Shown: positions 1 to 8,154, counted from the stretch's first letter. The stretch: 33,543 nucleotides of DNA from Streptomyces sp. SID8352 (GCF_009862265.1 NZ_WWGX01000010.1:109-33651); one strand, 5' to 3'. Notes: a model not told the origin generated them from the letters alone. Program-made: numbers and translations.

Positions 1-672
1 GCGGTCGAGCAGGCCCTCCAGATCGCGGAAGCCCGTCGGGAGGCGGGTGACGATGTGGAGATCACCGTCCTCACGATGGGCCCGGAGGACGCGAGGGACG
101 CCCTGCGCAAGGCGCTGTCGATGGGCGCGGACAAGGCGGTCCATGTCGAGGACGACGACCTGCACGGCACCGACGCCCTGGGTACGTCCCTGGTCCTGGC
201 CAGGGCCGTGGAGAAGGCGGGCTACGACCTGGTGATCTCCGGCATGGCCTCCACGGACGGCGCCATGGGTGTCGTCCCGGCCCTGCTGGCCGAGCGTCTG
301 GGCGTCCCGCAGGTCACCATGCTCTCCGAGGTGTCCGTCCAGGACGGCACCGTGCGCGGCCGCCGTGACGGTGACGCCGCCTCCGAGCTGCTGGAGGCCG
401 CGCTGCCGGCCGTGGTGTCGGTGACCGACCAGTCGGGTGAGGCGCGTTACCCCTCGTTCAAGGGGATCATGGCGGCCAAGAAGAAGCCGGTCGAGTCCTG
501 GGACCTGTCCGACCTGGACATCGACGCCGGCGAGGTCGGCCTGGAGAACGCGGGCACCGCCGTCGACTCCGCGACCGAGCGCCCGGCCCGCACCGCGGGC
601 ACGGTCGTCAAGGACGAGGGCGAGGGCGGCAGGCAGCTCGCCGGGTTCCTCGCGGGCCAGAAGTTCATCTGA
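1..672 (+). CDS. etfB: Electron transfer flavoprotein beta subunit, 5'-truncated by window edge
   Basis: Frame 1 is open from the first base to a TGA at 670-672, so the start lies upstream of the window; about 223 C-terminal residues are present against about 260 for the family. EtfB pairs with EtfA to form the soluble heterodimer that carries electrons from acyl-CoA and related dehydrogenases to the membrane quinone pool and binds AMP. Visible hallmarks are the nucleotide-binding stretch with DLVISGMASTDGAMGVV followed by PALLAERLGVPQVT, and the C-terminal region KGIMAAKKKPVESWDL, which in the family wraps around EtfA. It lies 62 bases upstream of etfA on the same strand and is surely co-transcribed with it. 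Identification is confident; only the N terminus is missing. Confidence 0.95.
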   Translation, partial: AVEQALQIAEARREAGDDVEITVLTMGPEDARDALRKALSMGADKAVHVEDDDLHGTDALGTSLVLARAVEKAGYDLVISGMASTDGAMGVVPALLAERLGVPQVTMLSEVSVQDGTVRGRRDGDAASELLEAALPAVVSVTDQSGEARYPSFKGIMAAKKKPVESWDLSDLDIDAGEVGLENAGTAVDSATERPARTAGTVVKDEGEGGRQLAGFLAGQKFI

Positions 673-715
673 GCCCCGCCGGTCGCGCCGACCGGCCCCC
701 CTTCATACCTCGCGA

Positions 716-731
716 GCAGGAGAGAAGAAGT
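716..731 (+). promoter_or_regulatory. Ribosome binding site of etfA
   Basis: A purine-rich stretch, GCAGGAGAGAAGAAG, lies just before ATG 735. AGGAGAG is the likely Shine-Dalgarno core, about 10 bases from the start, and it fixes this ATG as the etfA start. Confidence 0.75.
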
Positions 732-734
732 CCC

Positions 735-1697
735 ATGGCTGAAGTCCTCGTCTACGTCGACCACGTGGACGGTGCCGTCCGCAAGCCCACCCTTGAGCTG
801 CTGACCCTGGCCCGCCGCCTCGGTGACCCCGTCGCCGTCGCCCTGGGCGCCGGTGCCGCCGCGACCGCCGGCGTGCTCGCCGAACACGGCGCGGTGAAGG
901 TCCTGGCCCACGAGGCCGCCGAGTACACCGACTACCTCGTCGTCCCCAGGGTCGACGCGCTCCAGGCCGCCGTGAAGACCGTCTCCCCGGCCGCCGTCCT
1001 CGTCCCCTCCTCCGCCGAGGGCAAGGAGGTCGCCGCGCGCCTGGCGCTGCGCCTGGGTTCCGGCGTCATCACCGACGCCGTCGACGTGGAGGCCGCCGAC
1101 GGGGGCCCGGTGGCCGTCCAGTCCGTGTTCGCCGCCGCCCACACCACCAGGTCCCGGGTGGTGCGGGGGACCGCGGTCATCACCGTGAAGCCCAACAGCG
1201 TGGCCGTGGAGGCCGCCCCGGCCGCCGGTACGGTCGAGGCCCTCGAGGTGGCGTTCTCCGCCCTGGCGACGGGCACCCGGGTCACCTCGCGCACGCCGCG
1301 CGAGGCGACCGGCCGTCCGGAGCTGACCGAGGCCGCGATCGTGGTCTCCGGCGGCCGCGGCGTGGGCGGTGCCGGGAACTTCGCGGTCATCGAGGCCCTC
1401 GCCGACTCGCTCGGCGCGGCCGTGGGCGCCTCCCGCGCCGCGGTGGACGCCGGCTGGTACCCGCACACCAGCCAGGTCGGCCAGACCGGCAAGTCCGTCT
1501 CCCCCCAGCTCTACATCGCCGCCGGCATCTCCGGCGCGATCCAGCACCGGGCCGGCATGCAGACCTCGAAGACCATCGTGGCCGTCAACAAGGACCCCGA
1601 GGCCCCGATCTTCGAACTGACCGACTACGGCGTCATCGGCGACCTCTTCGACGTCCTCCCCCAACTCACCGACGAGATCAAGACCCGCAAGGGCTGA
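735..1697 (+). CDS. etfA: Electron transfer flavoprotein alpha subunit
   Basis: A 320-residue protein of normal EtfA length. It forms the FAD-binding half of the electron transfer flavoprotein with the EtfB encoded just upstream. The N-terminal domain begins [12 protein letters not shown]. The C-terminal FAD domain has [19 protein letters not shown], then the signature [16 protein letters not shown], then the PROSITE-type motif [16 protein letters not shown] and [19 protein letters not shown]. These are the classic FAD-contacting segments. A good ribosome binding site precedes the ATG. The gene ends at TGA 1695-1697, 13 bases before a strong hairpin. Two-gene etfBA operon; the physiological donor dehydrogenase is not in the window. 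Confidence 0.97.
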   Translation: MAEVLVYVDHVDGAVRKPTLELLTLARRLGDPVAVALGAGAAATAGVLAEHGAVKVLAHEAAEYTDYLVVPRVDALQAAVKTVSPAAVLVPSSAEGKEVAARLALRLGSGVITDAVDVEAADGGPVAVQSVFAAAHTTRSRVVRGTAVITVKPNSVAVEAAPAAGTVEALEVAFSALATGTRVTSRTPREATGRPELTEAAIVVSGGRGVGGAGNFAVIEALADSLGAAVGASRAAVDAGWYPHTSQVGQTGKSVSPQLYIAAGISGAIQHRAGMQTSKTIVAVNKDPEAPIFELTDYGVIGDLFDVLPQLTDEIKTRKG

Positions 1698-1710
1698 CCG
1701 TTCCGCAAAT

Positions 1711-1752
1711 GACGTGGCCCCCGCGACCGATGACGGTCGCGGGGGCCACGTC
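1711..1752. terminator. Strong bidirectional terminator hairpin between convergent genes
   Basis: A perfect 19-bp inverted repeat runs from 1711-1729 to 1734-1752, separated by the four-base loop ATGA. The arms read GACGTGGCCCCCGCGACCG and its exact complement. There is no T-tract, as is usual in Streptomyces. It sits between the stops of etfA and the minus-strand surface protein gene (ends at 1832), so it can end transcription from both sides. Confidence 0.85.
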
Positions 1753-1831
1753 GTGCGTGACGGTGTGTCCGCCGGTGACCGCCGGCCGGGGCCCGTCGCG
1801 TCGCGTGGTCGCGACGGGCCCCGGCGCCGGG

Positions 1832-3157
1832 TCAGCCGCGGGCGGCCCGGCGCCGGCGGACGGCGAACAGGACTCCGCCACCGGCCACGAGGAGGGCCGC
1901 GGCGATGCCCGTGATCACACCGGTGCCGCTGCTGCCGGTCTCGGCCATCGGGCCGTCGGGCACGGCCGGGGCGGGTGTGTCCGAAGCGGTGGCAGTGGCC
2001 GTTCCGCCGCCGGTGGTGCCGCCGTCCCCGCCGCCGGGGGTCGGTGAAGCGGAGGTGCTGGGGCCGGTGGACGGGGTCGTCCCGCCGCCGGTGGTGCCGT
2101 CGTCCCCGTCACCGGGGGTCGGCGAGGCGGAGGTGCTGGGGCCGGTGGACGGGGTCGTCCCGCCGCCGGTGGTGCCGTCGTCCTCGTCGCCCTGCCACTC
2201 CACGACGGCCTCGGCGTTCGTCGTCGCCGTCTTCGGCGCCACGAGGATGATGGTCTGGGCGTGGTCCTCCGCGGTGGGAGTGGCCCCGGCCGTGGTGGGA
2301 ACCGAGACGATACGGCCGGTGAGCGACGATCCCGCGGCCGTCGCCGTGACCGTCGCGCTCCCGGAGGACTTGGTGTCCCTCAGGTCGAGGTACAGCGCCT
2401 GGCCGTCGGTGAGCGCGTCCGGGTCGAGGGCGGCACCGTCGGCGTCCGTCAGCGCCACCGCGGGGTCGACGGAGACGGCCACCGAGGGCCTGTTCGCGCT
2501 CACGACGAACGGACCGACGAGGGTCCCGGCCTGCTGGGGGGCGCTCGGCGCGGAGAGCGAGAGTTCGGTCGCCGTGTCCTCCGGCGTCGGGCCGGTGTCC
2601 GCGTTCGCCCCGGCGATGAGGTGGCGGTAGGCGGCTTCGGAGTCGGCGGTCTCCCACGCCCAGTCCGCGTCGAAGTCCAGTTCGGTGTACCGCCAGATCG
2701 CGTACTGGGTCGCCTCGATCGCGTCGGCGCGCGCTATCCCCGGTACGCCCGCCGCGGCTCCGAACTCCTCCAGGCCCAGGGCGGGATAGCTGTGTGTGAG
2801 CACCCAGAGGACCTTGCTCCGGACCGCCGGGTCGGTGAAGCGGTTGGCCCCGAGGTAGCTGCCGTGACCGCCGACCGTTCCCCGGACGTTCGTCAGGGCG
2901 GACACGTCGTGCTCGATGCAGTAGGCCCACGCGTCCGGTTCACCGCTGCCCGCCGGTTCCCCCGTGCTGACGGGGAAGATGCCCGTCCCCGGGTATCCCT
3001 GCCGGGCGCCGATGTGGACCGTGCCGCCGTCCTGCGGGGACGCCGCGACGGCGGCGGATGCCGCGACCCCGGGCACGAGGAGAGTGACGCACGCGAGAAC
3101 ACCCGTCGTCACCGCACGTGCGATCCGTCCCGATCGCCGTAGCGCCCTGTTCGCCAT
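1832..3157 (-). CDS. TQXA thioester-domain, sortase-anchored surface protein
   Basis: A 441-residue secreted wall protein. I chose ATG 3157 (MANRALRRSGRIARAV) because it begins a proper signal peptide (basic head, hydrophobic stretch about residues 14-35, AxA-type sites near 36-39); the open frame extends upstream without plausible protein. The mature N terminus carries a thioester-type domain: Cys80 in AYCIEHDV and Gln151 in EATQYAIW are the expected partners of an internal Cys-Gln thioester, a fold known in Gram-positive adhesins. A beta-rich middle is followed by a Thr/Ser/Gly/Pro stalk with a 26-residue repeat. The C terminus has MAETG, a hydrophobic helix and RRRRAARG, a sortase signal resembling the LAETG of Streptomyces chaplins and other class E substrates, here with Met first. 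Likely role: covalent surface attachment. No sortase gene is present in the window. Confidence 0.9.
   Translation of the reverse strand: MANRALRRSGRIARAVTTGVLACVTLLVPGVAASAAVAASPQDGGTVHIGARQGYPGTGIFPVSTGEPAGSGEPDAWAYCIEHDVSALTNVRGTVGGHGSYLGANRFTDPAVRSKVLWVLTHSYPALGLEEFGAAAGVPGIARADAIEATQYAIWRYTELDFDADWAWETADSEAAYRHLIAGANADTGPTPEDTATELSLSAPSAPQQAGTLVGPFVVSANRPSVAVSVDPAVALTDADGAALDPDALTDGQALYLDLRDTKSSGSATVTATAAGSSLTGRIVSVPTTAGATPTAEDHAQTIILVAPKTATTNAEAVVEWQGDEDDGTTGGGTTPSTGPSTSASPTPGDGDDGTTGGGTTPSTGPSTSASPTPGGGDGGTTGGGTATATASDTPAPAVPDGPMAETGSSGTGVITGIAAALLVAGGGVLFAVRRRRAARG
2005..2195 (-). repeat. 78-bp tandem repeat encoding the wall-spanning stalk
   Basis: Two nearly identical consecutive 78-base units encode the 26-residue sequence beginning DDGTTGGGTTPSTGPS and ending SASPTPGDG. 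A diverged partial third copy (GGTTGGGTATATAS) follows toward the C terminus. The second unit begins near 2118 on the plus strand. The unit length is a multiple of three, so copy number can change without breaking the frame. Confidence 0.85.
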
Positions 3158-4085
3158 TCCCACGCCAGCCCTTTCGTTCCACGATGAGCCCGCACGGGCC
3201 CGTGCCCGGTTCCCGGACCGTCGGCGGTCGCCCGGCCGCGGCGTCCGGCGCGCGCGACCGCACAGCGGACCTCCTCGTGCCGAGGATGCGGAGGGAGGTC
3301 CGGTGAACGCGGTCGATGCGCGGGCGTGCGTCGCGGCAGGGAAGACGCCGGACGGTCCGGAACCCGAAACCAAGGGGTCCATGCCATCGGCTCCTGCGAC
3401 GAACACGATATCGACCGGTCCGGCCGCGCTCGGTAATCGTCGCGGTTCCAGAAAAGGGGACGGGGCGGCCCCGACGGGAATTCTCCCACCGGGAAATCCG
3501 GTGTCCGGGGGGCGGGGAGGCTTTACCCGCCCTTCGGCGGATTTCCCATGACAGACGGCACCAGCCTCTGTGACCTGCGCTTTTGTCGGGAACGGCGAGG
3601 AGGCAGGGGGTGGGGCCGCCGTGGGCCGACGCAAGTCGTCCGTGTGCCCAGGGCCGCCCGGCACGTACCCCGTGTCCCGGAAGGGGGCCGGAATTCCGTT
3701 TTCCGAGATGGTCAGAGCCATGCACCGGGTCCTTCGAAACACGTAGCACGTTCACAGGGTGAAAGGAGGACAGGCCGAAGGGGCCGGCTTCCCGGCGTCC
3801 CGGCTTCCGCGTTTCCCGGCATTCGGCGAATGCCCGGTCCGTGCCTCCCGGGCCGGCGGGTCCCCGGAGTCGGCCCGAAGGGATCCCCGCCCCCGGCGCC
3901 CCGTGCCCCGCCGGTCGATGCCGTGCCGTCCCGAGCGCGCGGGAGGCCGCGGAGGACTCTTGGCCCCGGGGCACGGGCACGGCGCCCGGGGCGGCGGACG
4001 TGTCCGGTCGCGTTGGCGGGAGGACGGAAGGACCGGGGCACCGCACGGGCGCTCGCCGCGCGTCCACCGGCCGCGCGAGGGGGTG
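3158..4085. other. Long gene-free stretch upstream of the surface-protein gene
   Basis: About 930 bases with no convincing gene. Open frames on both strands are Arg/Pro/Gly-rich compositional artefacts. The part at about 3370-3560 is less GC-rich and probably holds the promoter region of the minus-strand surface-protein gene. A dyad at 3818-3834 (arms GGCATTCG and CGAATGCC around one G) and an exact AAAGGAGG at 3765-3772 with no start codon after it are the only local signals I could see. Confidence 0.6.
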
Positions 4086-4114
4086 TTGACCCCCTGTCGC
4101 CCGCCCGTTAGCTT
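4086..4114 (+). promoter_or_regulatory. Candidate promoter of the DUF6986 gene
   Basis: TTGACC at 4086-4091 and TAGCTT at 4109-4114 are separated by 17 bases, matching the main vegetative (HrdB-type) pattern. The predicted transcription start is near 4121, about 43 bases before the GTG start at 4164. Confidence 0.55.
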
Positions 4115-4123
4115 CGGTCGACG

Positions 4124-4147
4124 GTCCGCCGATTCCGTACGGCGGAC
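4124..4147 (+). promoter_or_regulatory. Inverted repeat in the leader of the DUF6986 gene
   Basis: GTCCGCCG (4124-4131) and CGGCGGAC (4140-4147) form a perfect 8-bp dyad with an eight-base spacer. It lies at the predicted transcription start and just before the Shine-Dalgarno sequence CGGAGGG (4151-4157). It could be a repressor operator or a leader hairpin; the sequence does not decide. Confidence 0.45.
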
Positions 4148-4163
4148 GGCCGGAGGGTGCCGC

Positions 4164-5465
4164 GTGGGACAGCCGGAGAGCATCGCCACCAGCCTCACGG
4201 ACGCCGTCGTCGAGGAGATCGGCGCCTCCCTCGCCCCCGTCGACGCCGAACTGGCGCGCCGCTACCCCGGCGACCCCGGCACCCGCCAGCCCGTCCACAC
4301 CGTCTACGTCCCCGCCGACTCCCTCACCGCCGCCACCCCGCGCGAGTGGGGCGACCGGGCCCTGGCCGCGCTGGACGAACACGCCCCGGACGCCGCTTCG
4401 TTCGCCGCCGTCCTCGGCATCGCCCCCGGGCTGGCCGGACCGGTCCACTCCCGGGTGCGCGCCAAACTGGAGCGCGAACCCGTGGAGGACCTCCGCGTCG
4501 ACTTCGAGGACGGCTACGGCCACCGCCCCGACGCCGAGGAGGACCGGGACGCGGCCCGTGCCGCCCGGCTCCTCGCCGAGGCCCGCGCCGCCGGCACCGC
4601 GGCCCCACTCGTGGGCATCCGCGTGAAGTGCCTGGAGGCCCCGGTCCGCGAGCGGTCCGTCCGCACCCTCGACATCTTCCTCAGCGGCCTGCTGGAGAGC
4701 GGCGGCCTGCCCGGCGGACTCGCCCTCACCCTGCCCAAGGTCAGCCATCCCGGGCAGGCCGCCGCCATGGCCCGGCTCCTGGCCGCGTTCGAGTCCGCGC
4801 GCGGACTGGAGCCGGGCCGCCTCGGCTTCGAGATCCAGGTCGAGACCAGCCAGGCCGTCCTGGCCGCCGACGGCACCGCCGCCGTCGCCCGCATGATCCA
4901 CTCAGCCGGCGGCCGCGTCACCGCACTGCACTACGGCACCTTCGACTACAGCGCCTGCCTCGGCGTCTCCGCGGGGCACCAGGCCCCCGACCATCCGGCG
5001 GCCGACCACGCCAAGGCCGTGATGCAGGTCGCCGCCGCGGGCACCGGCGTACGCGTCAGCGACGGCTCCACCAACGTGCTGCCGGTGGGCCCCACTCCCC
5101 GGGTCCACGAGGCCTGGCGGCTGCACTACGGGCTGACCCGGCGCGCCCTCGCCCGCGCCTACCACCAGGGCTGGGACATGCACCCCGGGCACCTGCCCAC
5201 CCGGTACGCCGCCGTCTTCGCCTTCCATCGCGAGGGCCTCGCCCGGACCACCGCCCGCCTCGCCCCCTACGTCCGCCGCGCCCCCGGCGACGTCATGGAC
5301 GAGCCCGCCACCGCCCGTGCCCTCGCCGGCCAGCTCCTGCGCGGCCTGGACTGCGGCGCCCTCGACCTCGACGAGATCACCGGCCCGACCGGACTGGACC
5401 GCGCCGACCTGGAGTCCTTCGCCGCTCCGCGCGGGGACGCGGCGTCCGGCCCGGGGAGCCGATGA
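4164..5465 (+). CDS. DUF6986-type protein of the HpcH/HpaI aldolase/citrate lyase superfamily
   Basis: A 433-residue protein from GTG 4164, seven bases after CGGAGGG; frames upstream of this are non-protein-like. The sequence resembles the phosphoenolpyruvate-type TIM-barrel enzymes (citrate lyase beta, malate synthase, HpcH). DLRVDFEDGYGHRPD gives the acidic metal/substrate site, GIRVKCLEAPVRERSV the conserved Arg strand, LALTLPKVSHPGQAA a lyase-type strand, and GFEIQVETSQAVL the catalytic Glu strand, with LHYGTFDYSA and GWDMHPGHLPTRYAA following. It is longer than HpcH aldolases (about 260 residues). The substrate is unknown to me. The gene is convergent with a LacI regulator, so regulation by that repressor is possible but not shown. 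Confidence 0.85.
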   Translation: MGQPESIATSLTDAVVEEIGASLAPVDAELARRYPGDPGTRQPVHTVYVPADSLTAATPREWGDRALAALDEHAPDAASFAAVLGIAPGLAGPVHSRVRAKLEREPVEDLRVDFEDGYGHRPDAEEDRDAARAARLLAEARAAGTAAPLVGIRVKCLEAPVRERSVRTLDIFLSGLLESGGLPGGLALTLPKVSHPGQAAAMARLLAAFESARGLEPGRLGFEIQVETSQAVLAADGTAAVARMIHSAGGRVTALHYGTFDYSACLGVSAGHQAPDHPAADHAKAVMQVAAAGTGVRVSDGSTNVLPVGPTPRVHEAWRLHYGLTRRALARAYHQGWDMHPGHLPTRYAAVFAFHREGLARTTARLAPYVRRAPGDVMDEPATARALAGQLLRGLDCGALDLDEITGPTGLDRADLESFAAPRGDAASGPGSR

Positions 5466-5495
5466 AACGCGGACCGGCGCGGTGCCGGCCCCGGT

Positions 5496-5520
5496 CCGGG
5501 CGCGCTGACGGCGCGTCCGG
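5496..5520. terminator. Hairpin between convergent DUF6986 and LacI genes
   Basis: CCGGGCGCGC (5496-5505) and GCGCGTCCGG (5511-5520) form a 10-bp stem with one mismatch and loop TGACG. It ends exactly where the stop codon of the minus-strand LacI gene begins, between two convergent genes. Probably a bidirectional terminator. Confidence 0.55.
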
Positions 5521-6597
5521 TCAGTCCGCCGGAGGCAGCTCGCCCGACCCCCGGGCGATCAGCCGGGTGGGCAGCTCGATCCGGTCCGGGGTGACCAGGG
5601 TGCGGTCGAGCTGGCGGAACAGCCGCTCCGCCGCCGTACGGCCCAGTGCCGCCGCGTCCTGCGCGACCACCGTCAGCCCCGGGCGCAGCAGGTCGGCCAG
5701 CTCGATGTCGTCGAACCCGACCAGGGCCACCCGGCGCGAGTGCTCCGCCAGCACCCGGATCACCGTGACCGTCACCCGGTTGTTGCCCGCGAAGACCGCG
5801 GTGACCGGGTCCGGACCGGTGAGCATCGACTCCGCCGCGCGCCGCACCCGTCCGGGGACGGTGGCGCCCAGCGACATCCACGACTCCCGCACCGGTATGC
5901 CCGCGTCCTCCATGGCCGCCCGGTAGCCGCGCAGCCGCTCGGCCGCCGTGTGGATGCGCGGCATGTCCCCGATGAAACCGATCCTGCGGTGCCCGTGCGC
6001 GATCAGATGCGCGACCCCGTCCCGGGCGCCGCCGAAGTTGTCCGACACCACCACGTCCGCGTCGATCAGCCCCGCCGGACGGTCCACGAACACCGTGGCC
6101 ACGCCCGCCTTCAACTCCGGCTCCAGATACCGGTGGTCGTCCCCGGCCGGGATCACCACCAGCCCGTCCACCCGCCGCGCGCACAGGGCCAGCACCAACT
6201 CCTGCTCCCGGTCCGGGTCCTCCGCGCTGGACCCGTTGATCAGCAGCGCGCCGTGCGCACGGGCCACCTCCTCCACCGCGCGGCTGAGCGGCCCGTAGAA
6301 GGGGTCCGCCAGATCTTCCAGGACCAGCCCGATGCTCGCCGTCCGGCCCTTGCGGAGCACCCGCGCGCTGTCGTTGCGGCGGAACCCCAGGGCGTCGATG
6401 GCCTCCTGGACGCGGTGCTCCGTCTCCGGGGTGACGCCGGGCTCCCCGTTCACCACCCGGGAGACGGTCTTCAGTCCGACCCCCGCCCGGGCGGCGACGT
6501 CCTTCATCGTCGGGCGGTTCCCGTAGCGGCTGCCGGGAAGGCGGTCCGCCCGACGGGCCGTGCCGGGAGGGGTGCGGTGTCCTGTGCTGTCGTCCAC
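5521..6597 (-). CDS. LacI-family transcriptional regulator
   Basis: About 358 residues if started at GTG 6597. The N-terminal helix-turn-helix and hinge read TMKDVAARAGVGLKTVSRVV and NGEPGVTPETEHRVQEAI, ending in LGFRRNDSARVLRKGRT; the rest is a periplasmic-binding-protein-like effector domain (SIGLVLEDLADPFYG, DGLVVIPAGDD, FIGDMPRIHTAAERLRGY, VALVGFDDIELADLL). The start is uncertain. ATG 6507 would leave only TMKDV without a leader, GTG 6624 is in frame with no ribosome site, and ATG 6693 overlaps the palindromic operator. GTG 6597 has AGGAG upstream at a long spacing. It is divergent from a ROK kinase gene, the usual arrangement for a sugar-responsive repressor. Confidence 0.93.
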   Translation of the reverse strand: MDDSTGHRTPPGTARRADRLPGSRYGNRPTMKDVAARAGVGLKTVSRVVNGEPGVTPETEHRVQEAIDALGFRRNDSARVLRKGRTASIGLVLEDLADPFYGPLSRAVEEVARAHGALLINGSSAEDPDREQELVLALCARRVDGLVVIPAGDDHRYLEPELKAGVATVFVDRPAGLIDADVVVSDNFGGARDGVAHLIAHGHRRIGFIGDMPRIHTAAERLRGYRAAMEDAGIPVRESWMSLGATVPGRVRRAAESMLTGPDPVTAVFAGNNRVTVTVIRVLAEHSRRVALVGFDDIELADLLRPGLTVVAQDAAALGRTAAERLFRQLDRTLVTPDRIELPTRLIARGSGELPPAD

Positions 6598-6679
6598 GGG
6601 ATTGCGTCGGCTCCTGTCGTCCACGGGCGTACGCCGGTCGTGCTCGCGTACGAGGATGTGGCGACGAGCATAGAGCCTG

Positions 6680-6691
6680 GACAACGTTGTC
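6680..6691. promoter_or_regulatory. LacI-type palindromic operator
   Basis: GACAACGTTGTC is a perfect 12-bp palindrome with the central CG typical of LacI/GalR-family operators. It lies in the divergent region between the LacI gene and the ROK kinase gene, about 83 bases upstream of the chosen LacI start and 128 before the kinase. Autoregulation and control of the kinase are plausible inferences. Confidence 0.7.
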
Positions 6692-6762
6692 ATAGTCGGG
6701 TCGGAATGTTCATGGCAATCTTCGGCCGTGCCCCCACCACACAACCAACTCACCGTGCCCGA

Positions 6763-6784
6763 TGTGTTTCCCGATTGTGTTTCC
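6763..6784 (+). repeat. Short direct repeat in the kinase leader
   Basis: TGTGTTTCC occurs at 6763-6771 and again at 6776-6784, a 13-base period, about 35 bases before the kinase ATG. It could be an activator site or chance. Confidence 0.3.
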
Positions 6785-6819
6785 ACTGATGTTGACGTCG
6801 ACGGGGAGATCCGACTCTG

Positions 6820-7812
6820 ATGCGCACCGACCTCGTGGCAGCACTGGACATCGGCGGAACCAAGATCGCCGGAGCACTCGTCGACGGCCACGGCCGCATC
6901 CTCCTGCGCGCCCTGCGCCCCACACCGGCCCAGGAGGACGGCGAGAGCGTGATGCGTGCCGTCGCCGCCGTGCTCACCGAACTGACCGCCGCGCCCCCCT
7001 GGGAGCGGGTCACCGCCGTCGGCATCGGCAGCGCCGGACCCGTCGACGCCTCCGCCGGAACCGTCAGCCCGGTCAACGTGCCCGGCTGGCGCGACTATCC
7101 GCTGGTCACCCGCGTCCGCGCCGTATGCGGCGGGCTGCCCGTCGAACTGATCGGCGACGGCGTCGCCGTCACAGCCGCCGAACACTGGCGGGGCGCCGCC
7201 CGCGGCCACGACAACGCCCTCTGCATGGTGGTCTCCACGGGAGTGGGCGGCGGCCTCGTCCTCGGTGGCCGACTGCATCCCGGACCCACCGGCAACGCAG
7301 GCCACATCGGCCACATCAGTGTCGACCTGGACGGCGACCCCTGTCCCTGCGGTTCGCGCGGCTGTGTCGAGGGGCTGGCCAGCGGCCCCAGCATCACCCG
7401 GCGCGCGCTGGCGCACGGCTGGCTCCCCGGCGCGGACGGCGACGCCTCCGCCGCCGCGGTGGCCGCCGCCGCGCGCCGGGGCGACCCCGCCGCCCTGGCC
7501 GCCTTCGAACGGGCCGCGCGCGCCCTCGCCGCCGCCATCGCGGCCACCGCGACCCTCGTCGAGATCGACATCGCCGTCGTCGGCGGCGGCGTCGGGCAGG
7601 CGGGCGACGTCCTGTTCGCCCCGCTCCGCCGGGCCCTGTCCGACTACGCGACGCTGTCCTTCGTCCGGCGTCTGACGGTGGTCCCGGCCCGGACCGGCAC
7701 GGACGCGGGACTGGTGGGCGCCGCGGCGGCGGCCCTCACCAGGGCGTCGGCGGGGGTGCGGGGCCGGGACGGGCGCGGCCCGGCCGTGACCCCCGTGCCC
7801 CCGGGGCGTTGA
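6820..7812 (+). CDS. ROK-family sugar kinase (glucokinase-like)
   Basis: A 330-residue protein of normal ROK length; GGGGAG lies about 11 bases before ATG 6820. The N terminus ALDIGGTKIAGALVDGHG is the ATP phosphate-binding loop. GIGSAGPVDASAGTVSPVNVPGW is the sugar-site region. STGVGGGLVLGG is the second phosphate loop, and GNAGHIGHISVD plus CPCGSRGCVEGLASG is the ROK zinc signature (His followed by the CxCGxxGCxE pattern). Unlike ROK repressors it lacks an N-terminal DNA-binding domain, so it is an enzyme: ATP-dependent phosphorylation of glucose, ManNAc or another hexose in the cytoplasm. The exact sugar cannot be read. It is divergent from the LacI gene. Confidence 0.93.
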   Translation: MRTDLVAALDIGGTKIAGALVDGHGRILLRALRPTPAQEDGESVMRAVAAVLTELTAAPPWERVTAVGIGSAGPVDASAGTVSPVNVPGWRDYPLVTRVRAVCGGLPVELIGDGVAVTAAEHWRGAARGHDNALCMVVSTGVGGGLVLGGRLHPGPTGNAGHIGHISVDLDGDPCPCGSRGCVEGLASGPSITRRALAHGWLPGADGDASAAAVAAAARRGDPAALAAFERAARALAAAIAATATLVEIDIAVVGGGVGQAGDVLFAPLRRALSDYATLSFVRRLTVVPARTGTDAGLVGAAAAALTRASAGVRGRDGRGPAVTPVPPGR

Positions 7813-7819
7813 ACCGGGC

Positions 7820-8014
7820 ATGAAGAAGCGCAGCATGCTCGCCATCGCCTCCCTCGCCACCGGCTTCGTCGTCGCGGCCGTCACCCCCTCGCACGCCGCC
7901 CCGGTCGAACTGCCGCTCCACAGCCAGTTGGAGGGAGCCCTGGACACCGTGGAGCACACCGTTGCCAACGACAGCGTCACACTGGACCAGGACACCCTGG
8001 GCCGCCTCGGCTGA
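7820..8014 (+). CDS. Small secreted peptide of unknown function
   Basis: 64 residues starting MKKRSMLAIASLATGFVVAA, with a clear signal peptide and cleavage likely after SHA (about residue 26). This leaves a mature peptide of about 38 residues that is acidic, Cys-free and probably helical (SQLEGALDTVEHTVANDSVT). The ATG is only seven bases after the ROK kinase stop and has no strong ribosome site, so translational coupling is possible. I recognise no family function. Small exported peptides of this look are common in Streptomyces. Confidence 0.75.
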   Translation: MKKRSMLAIASLATGFVVAAVTPSHAAPVELPLHSQLEGALDTVEHTVANDSVTLDQDTLGRLG

Positions 8015-8154
8015 CCCTCCGCCGCACCGCACGGCGCCGGGCCCCTCGCGCGGGGGCGCCGGTGCCGCTGCCGTGCGCCCTCCAACCGGGCCTGGTTTCC
8101 GTGGCAGGGTGTTGCGGGCAAGCCACAGGGGGCCAAACAGAATGAGGGGGACCT

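Noticed and set aside
1709..2047. Plus-strand frames after etfA
   Set aside because: They run through the terminator hairpin and antisense to the surface-protein stalk; shadows only.
3158..3742. 195-residue N-terminal extension of the surface protein up to ATG 3742
   Set aside because: The extension is Pro/Arg/Gly-rich, has no signal peptide, and would bury the good signal peptide starting at ATG 3157.
3765..3772. Perfect AAAGGAGG ribosome site
   Set aside because: No start codon follows at a usable distance on the plus strand. The short ORF just upstream (MHRVLRNT, from 3720) ends before it.
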